Source: Hygrophila difformis (Eukaryota; Streptophyta; Magnoliopsida; Lamiales; Acanthaceae). Taken from it: 64,000 nucleotides of DNA. Shown piece by piece: positions 24,079 to 36,489 of the stretch. Position 1 is the first letter of the stretch; each line of letters opens with the position of its first letter. The notes below the pieces were generated by a model. The model was not told where the DNA came from. It made no database searches and saw only the letters and a list, made by a program, of their open reading frames with translations. The position numbers and the translations under genes were made by a program. The stretch spans positions 39,520,890-39,584,889 of the forward strand of contig JAOANR010000001.1 in assembly GCA_030278955.1 (NCBI GenBank), written 5' to 3'.

Positions 24079-25610
24079 CTCAACATAACCTTTCACGTAA
24101 CTTATCAAGAGATAACCCAGCATCTTTGAGCCGAGGAGCTGCCCAACCTGCCTTTCCTGTTGTGGAATAAATTAACCCTATTTTACTATCAGGAGCATAA
24201 TGGCTTTCTCAGATCACTGTCCTCAAAATCCTTAAATCTTAAGATTATCAACTATCAAATTCAAGTTCAGGCAAATGTGCTTTTTTAGATGCCTACAATC
24301 AGCTACACAACAAATATAATCCCTCAGATTGTTGAATTTCCCAACTACCTCAACAGCCAAACATTGTCCGTCTATAAACACTAATTTACTAATATAAATA
24401 ATTTAGTGATTAATGATATTGTGAAAACTGAAAACCAAGAAAATAACCTTAATATAAGATGACAAACCAGTCATTATTTTAGGTGGTAACCATACATTAA
24501 TAGATCATATGTGCAACACTTGCAAAAGCCAAGAAATGGTACGGCTACTTGCTGAGAAATTTGAATATTAATGAAAAAGAAATGCTGACACCATAATTTA
24601 TAATCTAATGAACCCTAAAACGATGCTTGCAGATAAACAGGCGGAAAGCAAGCACCTATAAATTCCATGACCAGAACATGAAGCCTTAGTAGTAGTGGTG
24701 CTGGGCATCTGATACCTGCTGCTCTTATCCTTGAGATTTAGCAAAAATAAACCAATTGAGAGTGAACAGAATAGAGCATCAGACTGTTTATAAATACACA
24801 TATGCATCCATTGTTCAGTTATGTCATAAAGACTAATGTCCCTGTGGAAGTTCATTGGTATACCACTTTTTGCCATAACAATATTGGAATTAGTATCTAG
24901 CATAATACTGGAAAACCAAAAGAGGACACATAGGTGAAATTGACAAGACCCAGGATATATGCATACATTTAGATTTCAACAAAGATCATCCCTGCTGTTG
25001 TACAGAGCTCTTAAACCTATACTCTCTTTCCTTTTTTTTTTTTCTGAATTTTAGATTGTCAATTGGGTAGGCATATGGTTTCTATAATCTCCAGATATAA
25101 GACTACAGAGACATTAATAAAGACAATTTCAATCATTTAAATTCTAAATAAATTTTCTGCTATATTAAATGAATAATAGAATCATTAACATTTTCACCAT
25201 ATCAGCCTTCAAGAAGAACAAAAAAGGCAAATTCACCTCGTAAGATTCCTCATTTCTTTCTCAGCCCAGGTTAGGGTTGTGTTTGCAATACCCATATCTG
25301 AACCTGTAATCACCTTGCACATACCGATCTCTATCCCTGTCAGATTAAAATGGATATATCATATAAGGGCTTATTTCAATATTGATGCAAAAATATCACT
25401 AAACAATTAGCAGGATTTGAACAAGTCCTCGGTTAACTATCATTACATAAATCATAAGCATGTCAAAAGCCCAAGATTGTCAACTAAACAGAATTATTAC
25501 CTTAGATACAATAGCTCACATTAATTTTAATTTTCATACAGTAATGATTATTCCAGCAAACTAAAGTGTACTTTAAAACAAAAAGGATGTGATACCTACT
25601 TGAATACAAG

Positions 25611-26913
25611 GGAATAATTGCCAAAAGTGTCCTTTTTCTTGTCATTTTTGTCCGATATCCGTCCCCTTCGAAATTTTGGCCCCTATTAATCCGCTTCGTT
25701 TGCTAATCAAAACCAAATCTGTCCTAAACTCACTAATCCAAGTCAATTAGAGACTTAATCGGGAAATTGCCAAAAACGTCCATTTTCTTCTGATTTTGTC
25801 CGAATCTGTCCTCTACAACCCTTGCAAATAATTGGTTCTAAGTATTGTGACCATTGCATTAAATATAATATACTTCTGTGCATTATATTCTATTTTTTAT
25901 TTTTTATTTCTACAGTCTATATTATACTATTACAACTACAAGTGAAATGTTTTTAATTCATATCATATTCTCATGTCAAACTTCAAGAAACCTAATTAGA
26001 TGCATTTCATATTCTCATTATAATGCCATCAAACACTAGGATCGAAATTATACATTCCAACAACGTCTTCCTTCAAAACAAAAATGAACATGTAACCATT
26101 GACACAACCAATGCGGGCTCAATAAAAACTAGTGGAGTCGTCATCCAACCAAAGAAGGAATTGGGTATGAAAATTGTCAATGTGAAGGAGGCATTTCAAA
26201 GAGCGGATGAATTTGTGGAGCATTCAAATGTTGAAAGAAATGAAGTAGGCAGAGGTAGAAAGCTTATTTGCATGGAGTTGATTATAGTCTTTTTTGTATT
26301 ATTGAAATGAAGTATCATTTCCAATGTCTTGATCTGCCATCCGAATTCCAACGCTGATTTTTTTTTTTGTATTCTTTTTTTTAAAGAAGTAAGAAGGTTG
26401 TGATTAGTTAGTAAAAGTAATAATGAGTAAGATTTAATGTAATTGGTTTGCCATGCATTTTTATTTTGAAGAAAGGCGCCGATAAATATTTAATTTCGAA
26501 CCGAATGTTTGATGGTATTGTAATGAGAATTTGTAATGCATCTAATTATGTTTCTTCATGTTTGACATAGGAATATGATATATATTGAAAACATCTTACT
26601 TGTAGTTGTGACAATATCATGTAGACTGTAGAAACAAAAAAAAAACTAAATATAATGCATAAAGCTATAATATATTTAATACAATGGTCCCAATAGTTGG
26701 AGTCAATTGTTTGCAAGGATTGGAGAGGACGAATTCGGACAAACGATAAGAAATGGACGTTTTTGGCAATTTTTCCAATTAAATCTCTAATTGACTTGGA
26801 TTAGTGAGTTTAGGACGGATTTGGTCTTAATTAGCAAACGAAGCGGACTAATAGGGACAAAAATTCGAAGAGGACGAATCGGGCAAAAATGAACATTTTC
26901 GGCATTTATTCCG
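25611..26913. mobile_element. MULE-like element with ~430-bp terminal inverted repeats
   Basis: A 9-bp duplication gaatacaag (25602-25610 and 26914-26922) flanks the element; 9-bp TSDs are typical of Mutator-like elements. The ends, ggaataattgcc on the left and the complement of ggcatttattcc on the right, begin inverted repeats of about 430 bp (left to ~26055, right from ~26484). Within each arm the terminal ~60 bp are repeated once about 150 bp further in. The ~430-bp middle holds a 95-codon open frame (26023-26310) without a recognised domain and no transposase, so the copy is non-autonomous. It lies in a RIO1 exon just before a splice donor. Confidence 0.85.
26023..26310 (+). other. Unrecognised 95-codon open frame inside the MULE-like element
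   Basis: The frame begins in the inverted-repeat arm and covers the unique middle. I do not recognise the product. It is listed because non-autonomous MULEs often carry captured host sequence; no splice pattern or family motif supports a gene here. Confidence 0.3.
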
Positions 26914-27125
26914 GAATACAAGTACTGAAGTTTTGTAAACCTTAATTGCCACTTCTTGACCGTCAGATTTAGTTGCATGGTACACATTGGCCTGTTAGAA
27001 GAAAGAGCACAATTACATTGAATTTTAGCAGGATGAGCAAACGAGCTAAAAGCATACTTCTTTTCCGGTTGAAATGCAGCCGATGATGTCATTAAATATC
27101 CCACGATTCAACATTTTAAATAAAA

Positions 27126-30100
27126 TGTAACCACCCGAATATTATGTATTCCAAATCAATAAAATAAACAAATTCGAATTGTTTTGAACTACGTCATGGC
27201 TTGATCCCTTCACAGGGTACGTAGGCAACTCGGAAATTTCAATTCTGGGTTCAGTCAAACAATAATCAAACAACAAACAATCAACAATCAAACAATAATT
27301 CAATAACACAATATCACAAAATAATAAAATAATAAAAGCCGAAACACAACTTCGAGGACGAAGTTGATGCTTAAGGGGGGTAGACTGTAATACCCGGGAT
27401 TTTATCGGCGTTCAAGGAATCAAATTTATTTCTTAATCCGATCAAGATTGAAATATCTCCGAGAAGAAGAAAATAATTTATCACAATAAATTATTGCTCG
27501 GAAATGAAACGCCGATAGATTAAAAAAAAAAATGGAATGAAAGAGGAAAAGTAAGCCCGAAGACATTCCATTTAATCGAGTAAAAAGAATTGGAATTAAA
27601 TTCAAGAAAGAAAAGAACTTTAATTCCAAGTACCCGCGAAGTCGGAAGCGATTTAAATAAATAAATTATTACACGGGAGTCAAAAGACGACAATTTAGAA
27701 GCCGACGAATCCAAAACCGACGGGGTTAAGATTTCAAACATAAAATCAATTTAAGTCGGAATAAATTTAAGATAAGAATTTATAATCCGAGAGTGACCCG
27801 AAAAATTGGGCCCGAGAACGTAGGAGGAAAGAAACCCAAAAGAGAGCAGAAAAGGCCCAACGGAGACGAAACGGCCCAGCCCGGGTGCAAGGCCAGGCCA
27901 GGCCACGCGCTGCCCGCGCGCTAGCGCACCGTGGGCGCGCCAAAGTAGCAGCCAGCAGGAAGGTTGCTGTCATAGCGGGATTTGGCCATCAATTCCACAA
28001 TTTCGGAGCATAAACTTGGAAACTTACCTTACGACAATTAGGGAAGGTTCTTGGATGATAAAAGAGAAAAACCCTAGCCTCTAATAAGGCTGGCAGCCGC
28101 CCCACCCCATTCCCACCTTCAAACAAATCTGAAAATTCGAACCAAAGAGAAATTGTGAGTTGTTTCGACGAAAGAACCGAACAAGGAGACATTTGGATGA
28201 AGTTTTGACACTCTACAGCCATAGGGTGGTGGTAAGCAATGGTTTTAGTCATTATTTCATAAGTTATAGTCGCCCATAATGATTAACACATAGCTTTTCT
28301 ACCTCTTATTCACAAATCGGGACCGGTGAGGAAGAGACGAGTAGATTGGACGTGTTCACGGACTCCGGAGGCCATCCCGATGAAATCTAAGACTTTAGAT
28401 CTTAGATACAGTAAGTTGATTCTTCTCATAACCATTTTGGTTCCCTAAAATCGAATGGAATGCAAGTTTTAATCAACACACGAAAATCTGTCCCAAACCC
28501 CCTCCCTATGCGCAGTTTCTGAAATCAAATTTTTAGACCCTTTTCGAGCTTTCAAATGGAGAAACATAAAACTACAAAATTGTTCCTAAGGACTTAAAGT
28601 ATAGTGTGTTAAAATTTCAGAAATTTTCGTCGACGTTTGGTCCGTCAAATCGGATCTGGTATATTCTGCATTTTCGGACAAAACCCCATATGTGACAGTT
28701 TTGCGTGATCGACTCCCTTGACGTTTTTCTAATGGATCCCATCAAAACTAAACTTTCATGTAAAAACGAAAGTTGTAGCTAACTGTCTAAATATTGTGTC
28801 CGTAAAATTTCACGCGTTTTCGTAAAGTTTTGATACTCGAAATTTCACCGAAAAGATTCTGCATTTTTAAACATTTTCGAAAATCCTGACAGCTTTCATA
28901 TGCGGACTTCATGTGGATTTTTCTCTCACCTTTGGTCGAAACCAATCTTTGAAGTGAACATAAAAGTTGTAGATATTTGTCTCAAGATTATGCCCGTAAA
29001 ATTTCGTGAACTTTGGTTAACGTTTGAACTTTCAAATTGATCCGAACAATCTGCGTTTTTGAAAAGAAAACTTGACAGATTTTTATCCGAACTTGATGCG
29101 CGGATCTGATCCGATCCGGAGTGTTTCCGGACAAAATACCTCTAATAGAACTTGTTCATTTTTGTGTCATTTACATGCCTGTAAAATTTCATAATTTTCG
29201 GAGTTCGTTTACTAGGTCGGAAGCATGTTTTAAAAACAGTGCGCTGTTACCGGAAGGTGGCAGATTATACTTTTTAAGAAGATCGTAAAATTTGACTTGT
29301 TTCCTTACCCGATTTCGAGAAACCTAAAACACAAAAGTTGTTCGTTAGGGTGTCGTTGATACACTGAGTAAATTTCATAGTGATCGCCTTAAGAATGAAT
29401 TTTTGAAACCAAAAGGCGTAATCTGCGACGGGTGCGCTTACTAAACTTTGATATTTATGAAAAACTTTCCTTGCGACACTTTCAACAATTTTGAAAACTT
29501 TATGAATTATGATCGAATTGGGAACTATGAAATCTTGATTATGTGGCTTGTGGACATAAGAGCCCAAGCATACGACTAGCGGACATAAGGGCCCTAGTGA
29601 AACATAAATTATGCGGCTTGTGGACATAAGAGCCCAAGCGTACGACTAGCGGACATAAGAGCCCTAGTGAAATATTGATATGAGGCTTGTGGACATAAGA
29701 GCCCAAGCGTACGACTAGAGGACATAAGAGCCCTAGTGAAATATCGACCATGAGGCTTGTGGACATAAGAGCCCTAGCGAATGGTGATTTGTAAGACTTG
29801 TGGACATAAGTGCCCAAGTGGAAACAAAAGTAGAAGAATGAAATATTAGTTATGCGAGAACATATAATCTATCCCATGATTTATGAAACCCTTTGACTTA
29901 TAATATATTCCTTTATGCTAATTTCTAAAATTTATATCCTTAGTATTTGTGTACGTCTCTTTACGTTTAGAATCATGCAGTTAAATTCTTATTATTAATG
30001 TTGACAAAATACATTTTTATACTATAAAATGTGCATGAGTAAAAAGGAGAATTTTTATTAATTACATTTTTAAAACCCATTATTGTTATGTTAAGAATTA

Positions 30101-30472
30101 ACTTACTCAGTATTTTATATGCTGATAAAACCTGTTGTTTTATTTTTCTTTTACAGAGTATGAAGGAATGGCATGAGCATGCAAGCACATTGGGGCTCGG
30201 GAATTAAATTAGGAATTGTGAATGTTGTATTTTGTTAGACTTAAATTACCCACTGCGTTTTGGTCATGTCGGCCCATATTTAAATTTTCCGCTGCGACTT
30301 ATTTGAATTATACTATGTTATTTTAAAGTAAATCCTTTTGGGCTTGTTTTTAAATTATTTTTGAAATACCTTTAGCTTTGCATCTCTCAAGCGAGCTCGA
30401 ATGAACTCGTGTCTTGCTTGGGAGGTGTGGCGGTGGCATCCCGGCCTGGGTTATCAAATCCGGGGTGTTACA
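27126..30472 (+). mobile_element. Solo LTR (3.35 kb) of a Tekay-like family inside a RIO1 exon
   Basis: Starts TGTAACCACCCG and ends GGGGTGTTACA, with a 5-bp TSD taaaa at 27121-27125 and 30473-30477. Excising it with one TSD restores the RIO1 codons for MVL-FKM exactly, so the borders are firm. No PBS, gag or pol lies inside. About 260 bp from its start is a second PPT-like purine run (ttaagggggg) followed by TGTAATACCCGGG, which is the true LTR start in element E2. Open frames within it are spurious. Confidence 0.85.
29541..29822. repeat. ~70-bp tandem repeats in the solo LTR
   Basis: The phrase cttgtggacataagagccc recurs at about 29547, 29617, 29686, 29756 and 29797. Each 70-bp unit consists of two ~35-bp halves, both containing ggacataag and gccc. 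Repeat borders are approximate. Confidence 0.85.
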
Positions 30473-30769
30473 TAAAACCATTCGGGTTCCGGGATCAATT
30501 GCCTGAAAAGAAATAAAGAAATCGGAGCAGTCAGGTCTTGGTCTAGAGATAATGCTGAACACACCATGAAATGAAAATGTTTATTCTGTGGAAGGGATTC
30601 TTAAGAGTGATTCCTAAGACTGCAGAATGAAAATGAAAACACAGAAACCTAACAACTTCCATCCCCAATTCTCCATTCCGCATATGATATTTACCTGCTC
30701 AGCAGTTGCACGATCTGCCTTCCCAGTTGTTTTAGTCTTACCAATAGCCATGTCATGAACACTCTCACG

Positions 30770-32040
30770 AATTGTTAGCGGCCGGGTTTGTTAGGCCAGC
30801 TAAGTATGTAGAGTGGTTATCAAACATTGTACCAGTAATAAAAAAAAAATGGGAAGTTAAGAGTGTGTATTGATTTTCGAAACCTCAATATAGCAACTCC
30901 CAAAGATGAATATATGATGTCTATTGTCGATTTATTGATTGATTCGAGCGCAAAACAAGGAATGTTATCCTTTATGGATGGCTATTCTGGATACAACCAA
31001 ATTTTTATGGACGAAGAAGATGTACACAAGACTGCATTCAGATGCCCTGGAGCCATTCGGATTTACGAATGGGTAGTCATGCCATTCGGCTTAAAGGTTG
31101 CAGGGCTACTTACCAAAGGGCCATGAATTGTGTCTTCAATGACTTAATGGGAGATTGTGCAGAAGTCTACATTGATGTCATGGTCCGATCCAGAGACGTA
31201 GAAAGTCATTTGGCCGATTTAAGAAAAGTTTTCGCAAGGATGAGGTTATACGGAGTCAAGATGAATCCAGCCAAGTGTGCTTTTGGAGTGCAGGAAACTT
31301 CCTAGGATTCTTGGTGCATAACAAAGGTATAGAAGTAAGAAGTAGATGCAAATAAAACCAATGCCATCGAGGAAGCTAGACCGCCTCATGATAATAAGAG
31401 TCTGCAGAAATTCTTAGGCCAGATTGGTTTCCTGAGAAGATTCCTGGCTAACACAGCCGGAAAGGGAAAACTATTGACTGATTTGCTAAGGTTAAAGAAA
31501 GAAGATGAGTTCAAGTGGGGAGATGACCAACAGAGAGCCTTTGAACAATTAAAGCAAGCTTTGATCAATCCACTCGTGTTGGTTCCTCCGGCTCTCGGCC
31601 GATCGTTGAAGCTATACATAGCAACAGCCGAAGAGTTCATAGGGGCATTGCTAGCCCAGGAAGACGAAGATGAAAGGGATCGGGCGATCTATTATCTAAG
31701 TAGAATTCTCAAGGAAGCAGAACTCAGGTATTCGCCGATTCACAAACTATGCTTAAGTTTATACCATGCTTGTCAGAAATTAGAATATTACATTCAGCCA
31801 AGACAAGTGGTGGTAGTAGCATCAGTAGACATAGTCAAGACCATGATGAATGATTCGGTTAGCAGCCGAAGGATGGCTAAGTGGGCTATGAAGTTGAATG
31901 CGTACGATTTAAAGTATCAACCACTAAGGGCTATGAAAGGATAGGTTGTGGTCGATTTTCTAGCAGATCATCCAATGCTCTCAGTAGCCGAAGATAGTAG
32001 TGAAGGGAGTCGGCCAACTAAGAGAGACTGAAACTTTTGA
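30770..32040 (+). pseudogene. pol: Tat-lineage RT and RNase H fragment
   Basis: Motifs are read in shifting frames: ELLAAGFVRPAKYVEWL, CIDFRNLNIATPKDEY, SFMDGYSGYNQIF, EWVVMPFGL, ATYQRAMN, then the connection and RNase H region (FKWGDDQQRAFEQLKQALIN; AIYYLSRILKEAELRYSPI). An A-run frameshift lies near 30850 and another near 31100, and stops occur near 31303 and 31942. The catalytic motif reads YIDV (31168-31179) instead of YIDD, so a metal-binding aspartate is lost. The fragment cannot encode active enzyme. Confidence 0.88.
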
Positions 32041-32169
32041 CAATTTCCCACTATATGAGTATTTTCTGAAAATATAATCCCGGTGTAATTTCATTTAATG
32101 AAACCAATTATGAAGATGGAGTTGGGATTAAGGATATATTTATAGGTTGTCACGTTTTTATATACTCAT

Positions 32170-35100
32170 GTAGGAAACTGTGGCCCGAAAGCGCACGGTG
32201 TCAAAAATTGCAGTAATTTATAGTAAGACCGGATCGTTCACTGGAGGATGTGCGATAGAAGCAGGGCCCACGTCGTTTACTAAGATTTTCCACTTGGTTA
32301 CTCGTTTCAAGCTTGAGTTTGGTTCTAACAACTACTTGCCATAATTTAAACTAGATTATGAAAGCATTAAAAGTTATTCTACAAAGCATGGTAAAACTAT
32401 TCTAAAAAGCAATCAAATCTATTCCACAAAAGCAATAAAATTATTCTAAGAAAGCATGTAAAATTATGCTACACTATCTATAAAGCAGATTTAAAATGTG
32501 ACGGGACAGGAAGAAAATAATAAAGATTGGACAAGATTTCAGATGAGACACAATTAAACTTCCATTTTTGTTACACAGATCTTTGTTTGGGATAATCTAT
32601 CAGTTAGCTAACTCTCATGCTTTCTAAACTATGTTCCATTTAACAGACAGGTACTTACAGCCAGAATTTACATGCTCTTAGACCTCAACATCTAAGATAC
32701 CACAGATTAATAACTCCCCCTACTGAGGTATGTTATTTCTCCATGGTGGATAAGCAACACCTAACATATCATTAGTTGACATGCCAAGTACTCTTATCAT
32801 CCCCCTTGTCACACCCAAAGTCCAAATTTTAATCCCGAACTAATCCATAACTCTTAAACCTTACAACCGGCGGCCAACCTCTAATTCTTCCGAGTGACCT
32901 CTATGAAAGCATTTAAAAGAAAGCAGTAAAGAAAGCACTAAAGAAAGCATTTAAAAATTCTATCACTCGGAAGCTTCAAAAGTTATCTCATTCCGTTAGT
33001 ATAAAAGAGCCACTGGTCTTGGTGACCAGATGCAGATTTAGAACTTCCCAAATATCAGTAAGCCACAGGACTTATAACATCTGGTTAGTTATGAGATACA
33101 AACTGAGTGAAACAGAACCGTGACGATCTATTCCGAATGTACTCACTCAAGACTCAATTCTAGGCTTTGGCGGGAGAAGAGAGTAGTTGAAAGAATACTC
33201 AACCCTACCTTAGAAATTAACCAAGGCCTATATGTTGTTCCTCTAGTATTATTTATCACATCTTATCTGAATCCAAGTAGACACTGATTCAATGCAATAC
33301 CTAATATAAGATTTCCAACACACAGTAATTTTGAGAAAACAATTGATATTTGAAAATTATTCCCTAAACAGGTACTGGACTCTCAATTAAAACACAGATC
33401 CTTTCAGTCTAGGTGAGACCTAATCGATTACTCTGCTTCTAAGTTCTCAAAATCAACCCCCAGTAGAAGATGAATCAGTCATAATTGTGAAATTATCCCA
33501 TACTCAGATCTGGATTTTATAAAATGATTTTTGTGGAAATTTATTATGCAACATCTGATTTAAATCAAGACTTCTATGTCCAATGAGAAGGATCTCCAAA
33601 ATATTATAGACCACAATATCTACATAATAATAGCATGCATACATATATATGAGAAGTAAAATAAAACACCCTAAAACATATGATGGGATTAGACATAATT
33701 TGATACACAAAGATGGATTAGCCTTGAGACAAGAAGAATTTGGCTAAAAAGAGTGCCAGAAATAACTGGGGTTATCTGGATTGCAAACATCTGCTATCTA
33801 GTTCCCAATTTTCCAGATGAAATGATTTTTAGGCAGTGAGGATCCCTTAATGACAGTGATCGCTATCATCAAGAGTCCTACTATCCATGAGAGAGTAAAA
33901 ACCCACATGTTTTCTTACCACAGTATTATTATAACCGTGTTGATCGACACTGTCTAACATTACCATGGCTCGAAATTCAGGTTGAAATTAAGATAAAGAA
34001 AAGAAAACTGTATCTAATTAGGAATTGGCTGAGTGGCTAATCATTATCCTCGTAAAGGGACCTTTTTGCCGGAGCTTCCACCAATCACTAATCAGACCAT
34101 GCAAAATAATGAGTAATAATTAATACACAGAAGACGAGCTAATCGTTATCCCGGTGAAGGGACCTTTTTGCCAACATTGATATGTGATATTCCTTATTAC
34201 TCATTCATACACACAATTAAAGAGAAAAGATGAAATTAAAAGAATATTTATGGTATTGTGTGAGTGTTAATCACACAATAATTTGGACACTAATGGGTTG
34301 AGATGTGTAATGGATAAAACTAGATGCAATGGGCCTAAGCCCAGTACACCATGCAATTTACACAACTCAGGAAATAAAATATTTTTGGAGTTTTAAAAAT
34401 AGAGATAAGAGGTCAATTCGGTTTACTGGGTTAGGTGCAATATAAACCGAATTAAAAATGCATGAGAAATGAAGTATTACCTTATCCAATTAATCATTGC
34501 AAGGATGCGAAATAACATCATCTAATTCGGTTTGTCAAAGCAATTCGGTATAAACCGAATTGGACAAACCGAATTGATGAGGTTATCCCCTTACTCAAAT
34601 TTGGCTAAGGCAGTTGCTTCAAAAAGGGGGTTAATTCGATTTACCAAGATAATTCGGTATAGACCGAATTGGCAAATCGAATTGGTTCAACATGAAAAAT
34701 CAACTAAGGCGTGAAGGGATGATATGCATACAATGTGGTTTTCGAAGTCAATTCGGTCTTTATGTGCAATTCGGTATAAACCGAATTGTTTAGACCGTAT
34801 TGCATGGAGACCTCATGGAGAAATTTAAACAACACTATTTTTATCATGCAATTCAGTCCTCATGACCGAATTGCCTTAGACCGAATTGCATGCGATTTTC
34901 TTATAAGTGTATTTTTGTTCACAAGTATCAATGCGGTTTCTAAGCTGATGCGGTTTATGATAGATGGGATTGACCCCATCACTCATTTCACATCAGTGTC
35001 ATCTCGCAGCCGTACTTGTGAATATTTTGTGGTTATCCATAGTTTACATATTCAGTTGGTAATAGCATGGATTATAACCTAAAACTACAAACAAGAAAAT

Positions 35101-36484
35101 CTAAGATTAATCTACCTAAAACAACCTAAAAAATTAAGAACTACTTGCATAAAAATAAGAACACCAATATCATCTAAGGCAACAATAAATAAAAGATCTA
35201 AGCAAGAATAGTAAAATAAGGCATTTAAAACCTATTTCTACAAACCCTAAAATTATCTAGAACATAGGAACACTTATTTGAAGCTTTAAGGCATAAAACC
35301 AAACCAAAAACCCACTAAACATGCATTTATTGAGAATGAAAGCCAACTAGAAACACAATAAATATAACCTAGTTGAAGCAAACATTCATTCTACCATATT
35401 TATTGCTAAAGGAAGTATTTAAAGAGTGTCAAACACATGAAACAAAACCCATTTCTGGAAATTTTCCTTATATTCAACACTTGAAAGCATAATAATAACC
35501 CAAAACCATCATTAGATTGATGGTTGGGTTCATTCTAACTAAAAAACATGTAAAGAGTGTGGAAATGGCTACACTAAATGGTAGTAACAAGCCTTTACAA
35601 ACTAAACTAAGATTAAAACATCTAAAACTAAGCTATATGCATGAAAAATAAACTAACTAAACTACCTACCTAACCCTTAAGGGGTGGAGACTTCCTACCT
35701 TCTTCTTTTTGTCCCTTATCCGAATGTCAAAGTGTGTAAGAATCTCTTCAAGTGTTGAGGAAGGTTAGCTTTTATACTTGTTCCTCAGAACCCTAGGCCC
35801 ATCAGGGCCCATCAATAGTAGCATGCATTTCCCACGTGCTCCACAGCTGCATCTGGATGCATATTTAAATTCAATTCGGTCTAAACCGAATTGGTGGACA
35901 TCGAATTGCATGAGGACTTTCTTCCTTGGTCTTTGGCTGGGGTGTGGTCTTCAACATCAATTCAGTTTAAGTGTAGACCCAATTGAGTATTTCGAATTGC
36001 TCATGGTCTCCTGTTTGGCTTTCTCGTTTTGAGGCAATTCGGTCTATGCAATCAATTCGGTGTAAACCGAATTGCATTGACCGAATTCGGCATATTGCAT
36101 CCCCTCTCATCACAACCATTTTTCTTCTTCTCTTTAGTAATTCGGTCTATATGGGCAATCCGGTGAGACCGAATTGCATAGACCGAATTGCTCTTCAACA
36201 CTTAGCCAAAAATTTCAGTGTGTGGGATTTTCATTCTTTTTCCCATCTTTTTTATTCTTTGTCTTTTTTTTTCCTTTTTTCATGTTTTTGGATTTTTCTA
36301 ACACAAATACAATTAAAATTGGATATTTTTGTGTATTACATTACCAGCTTATTATTCTTACAAACTCGCATTAATCTGTCACATTCAACTGCTTTCTACT
36401 TAAAATAAGATGGGAATAAGATCAAAATGTCCGTCTCAGATACGAAAATGGATTGGAAATAATGGAAAATTTTGGCCATTATCA
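32170..36484 (-). mobile_element. Inserted Tat-like LTR, opposite orientation (left border uncertain)
   Basis: On the minus strand it begins TGATAATGGCCAAAATT at 36484, the same start as the host Tat 3' LTR at 38338, and its distal half matches 60.2-64.0 kb in reverse complement (aattcggt palindromes, the ggcaaaaaggtccctt repeats, final CTTTGTAGAATAA). No coding region lies inside. The left end was not resolved: GACACCGTGCGC-type sequence near 32190 may be a primer-site region, so part of a leader could be included. It separates the RT-RNase H part of the host element from its second RNase H. Confidence 0.6.
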
Positions 36485-36489
36485 GAGAT

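Larger units (their letters stand above)
24079..30769 (-). pseudogene. RIO1: RIO1-type serine/threonine kinase, truncated multi-exon pseudogene
   Basis: RIO1 kinases act in late 40S ribosome maturation. Six exon segments with splice sites are readable on the minus strand: 30769-30695 (SVHDMAIGKTKTTGKADRAT), 30502-30473 plus 27120-27058 (AIDPGTRMVL then FKMLNRGIFNDIIGCISTGK), 26991-26914 plus 25601-25600 (ANVYHATKSDGQEVAIKVYK), 25336-25237 (DRDRYVQGDYRFRYGY, WAEKEMRNLTR), 24729-24656 (GIRCPAPLLLRLHVLVMEFI) and 24156-24079 (KAGWAAPRLKDAG). Exon phases agree. Damage: a solo LTR in the second exon, a MULE-like insertion in the third, about 14 nt missing near 25270, one extra T near 24088, and loss of both gene ends, including the catalytic HGD region. 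It is therefore a fossil gene fragment that still holds its introns. Confidence 0.9.

Noticed and set aside
24079..30769. Functional RIO1 gene with large introns
   Set aside because: Both ends are missing, the catalytic region is absent, exons hold frameshifting indels, and two transposons lie within coding exons.
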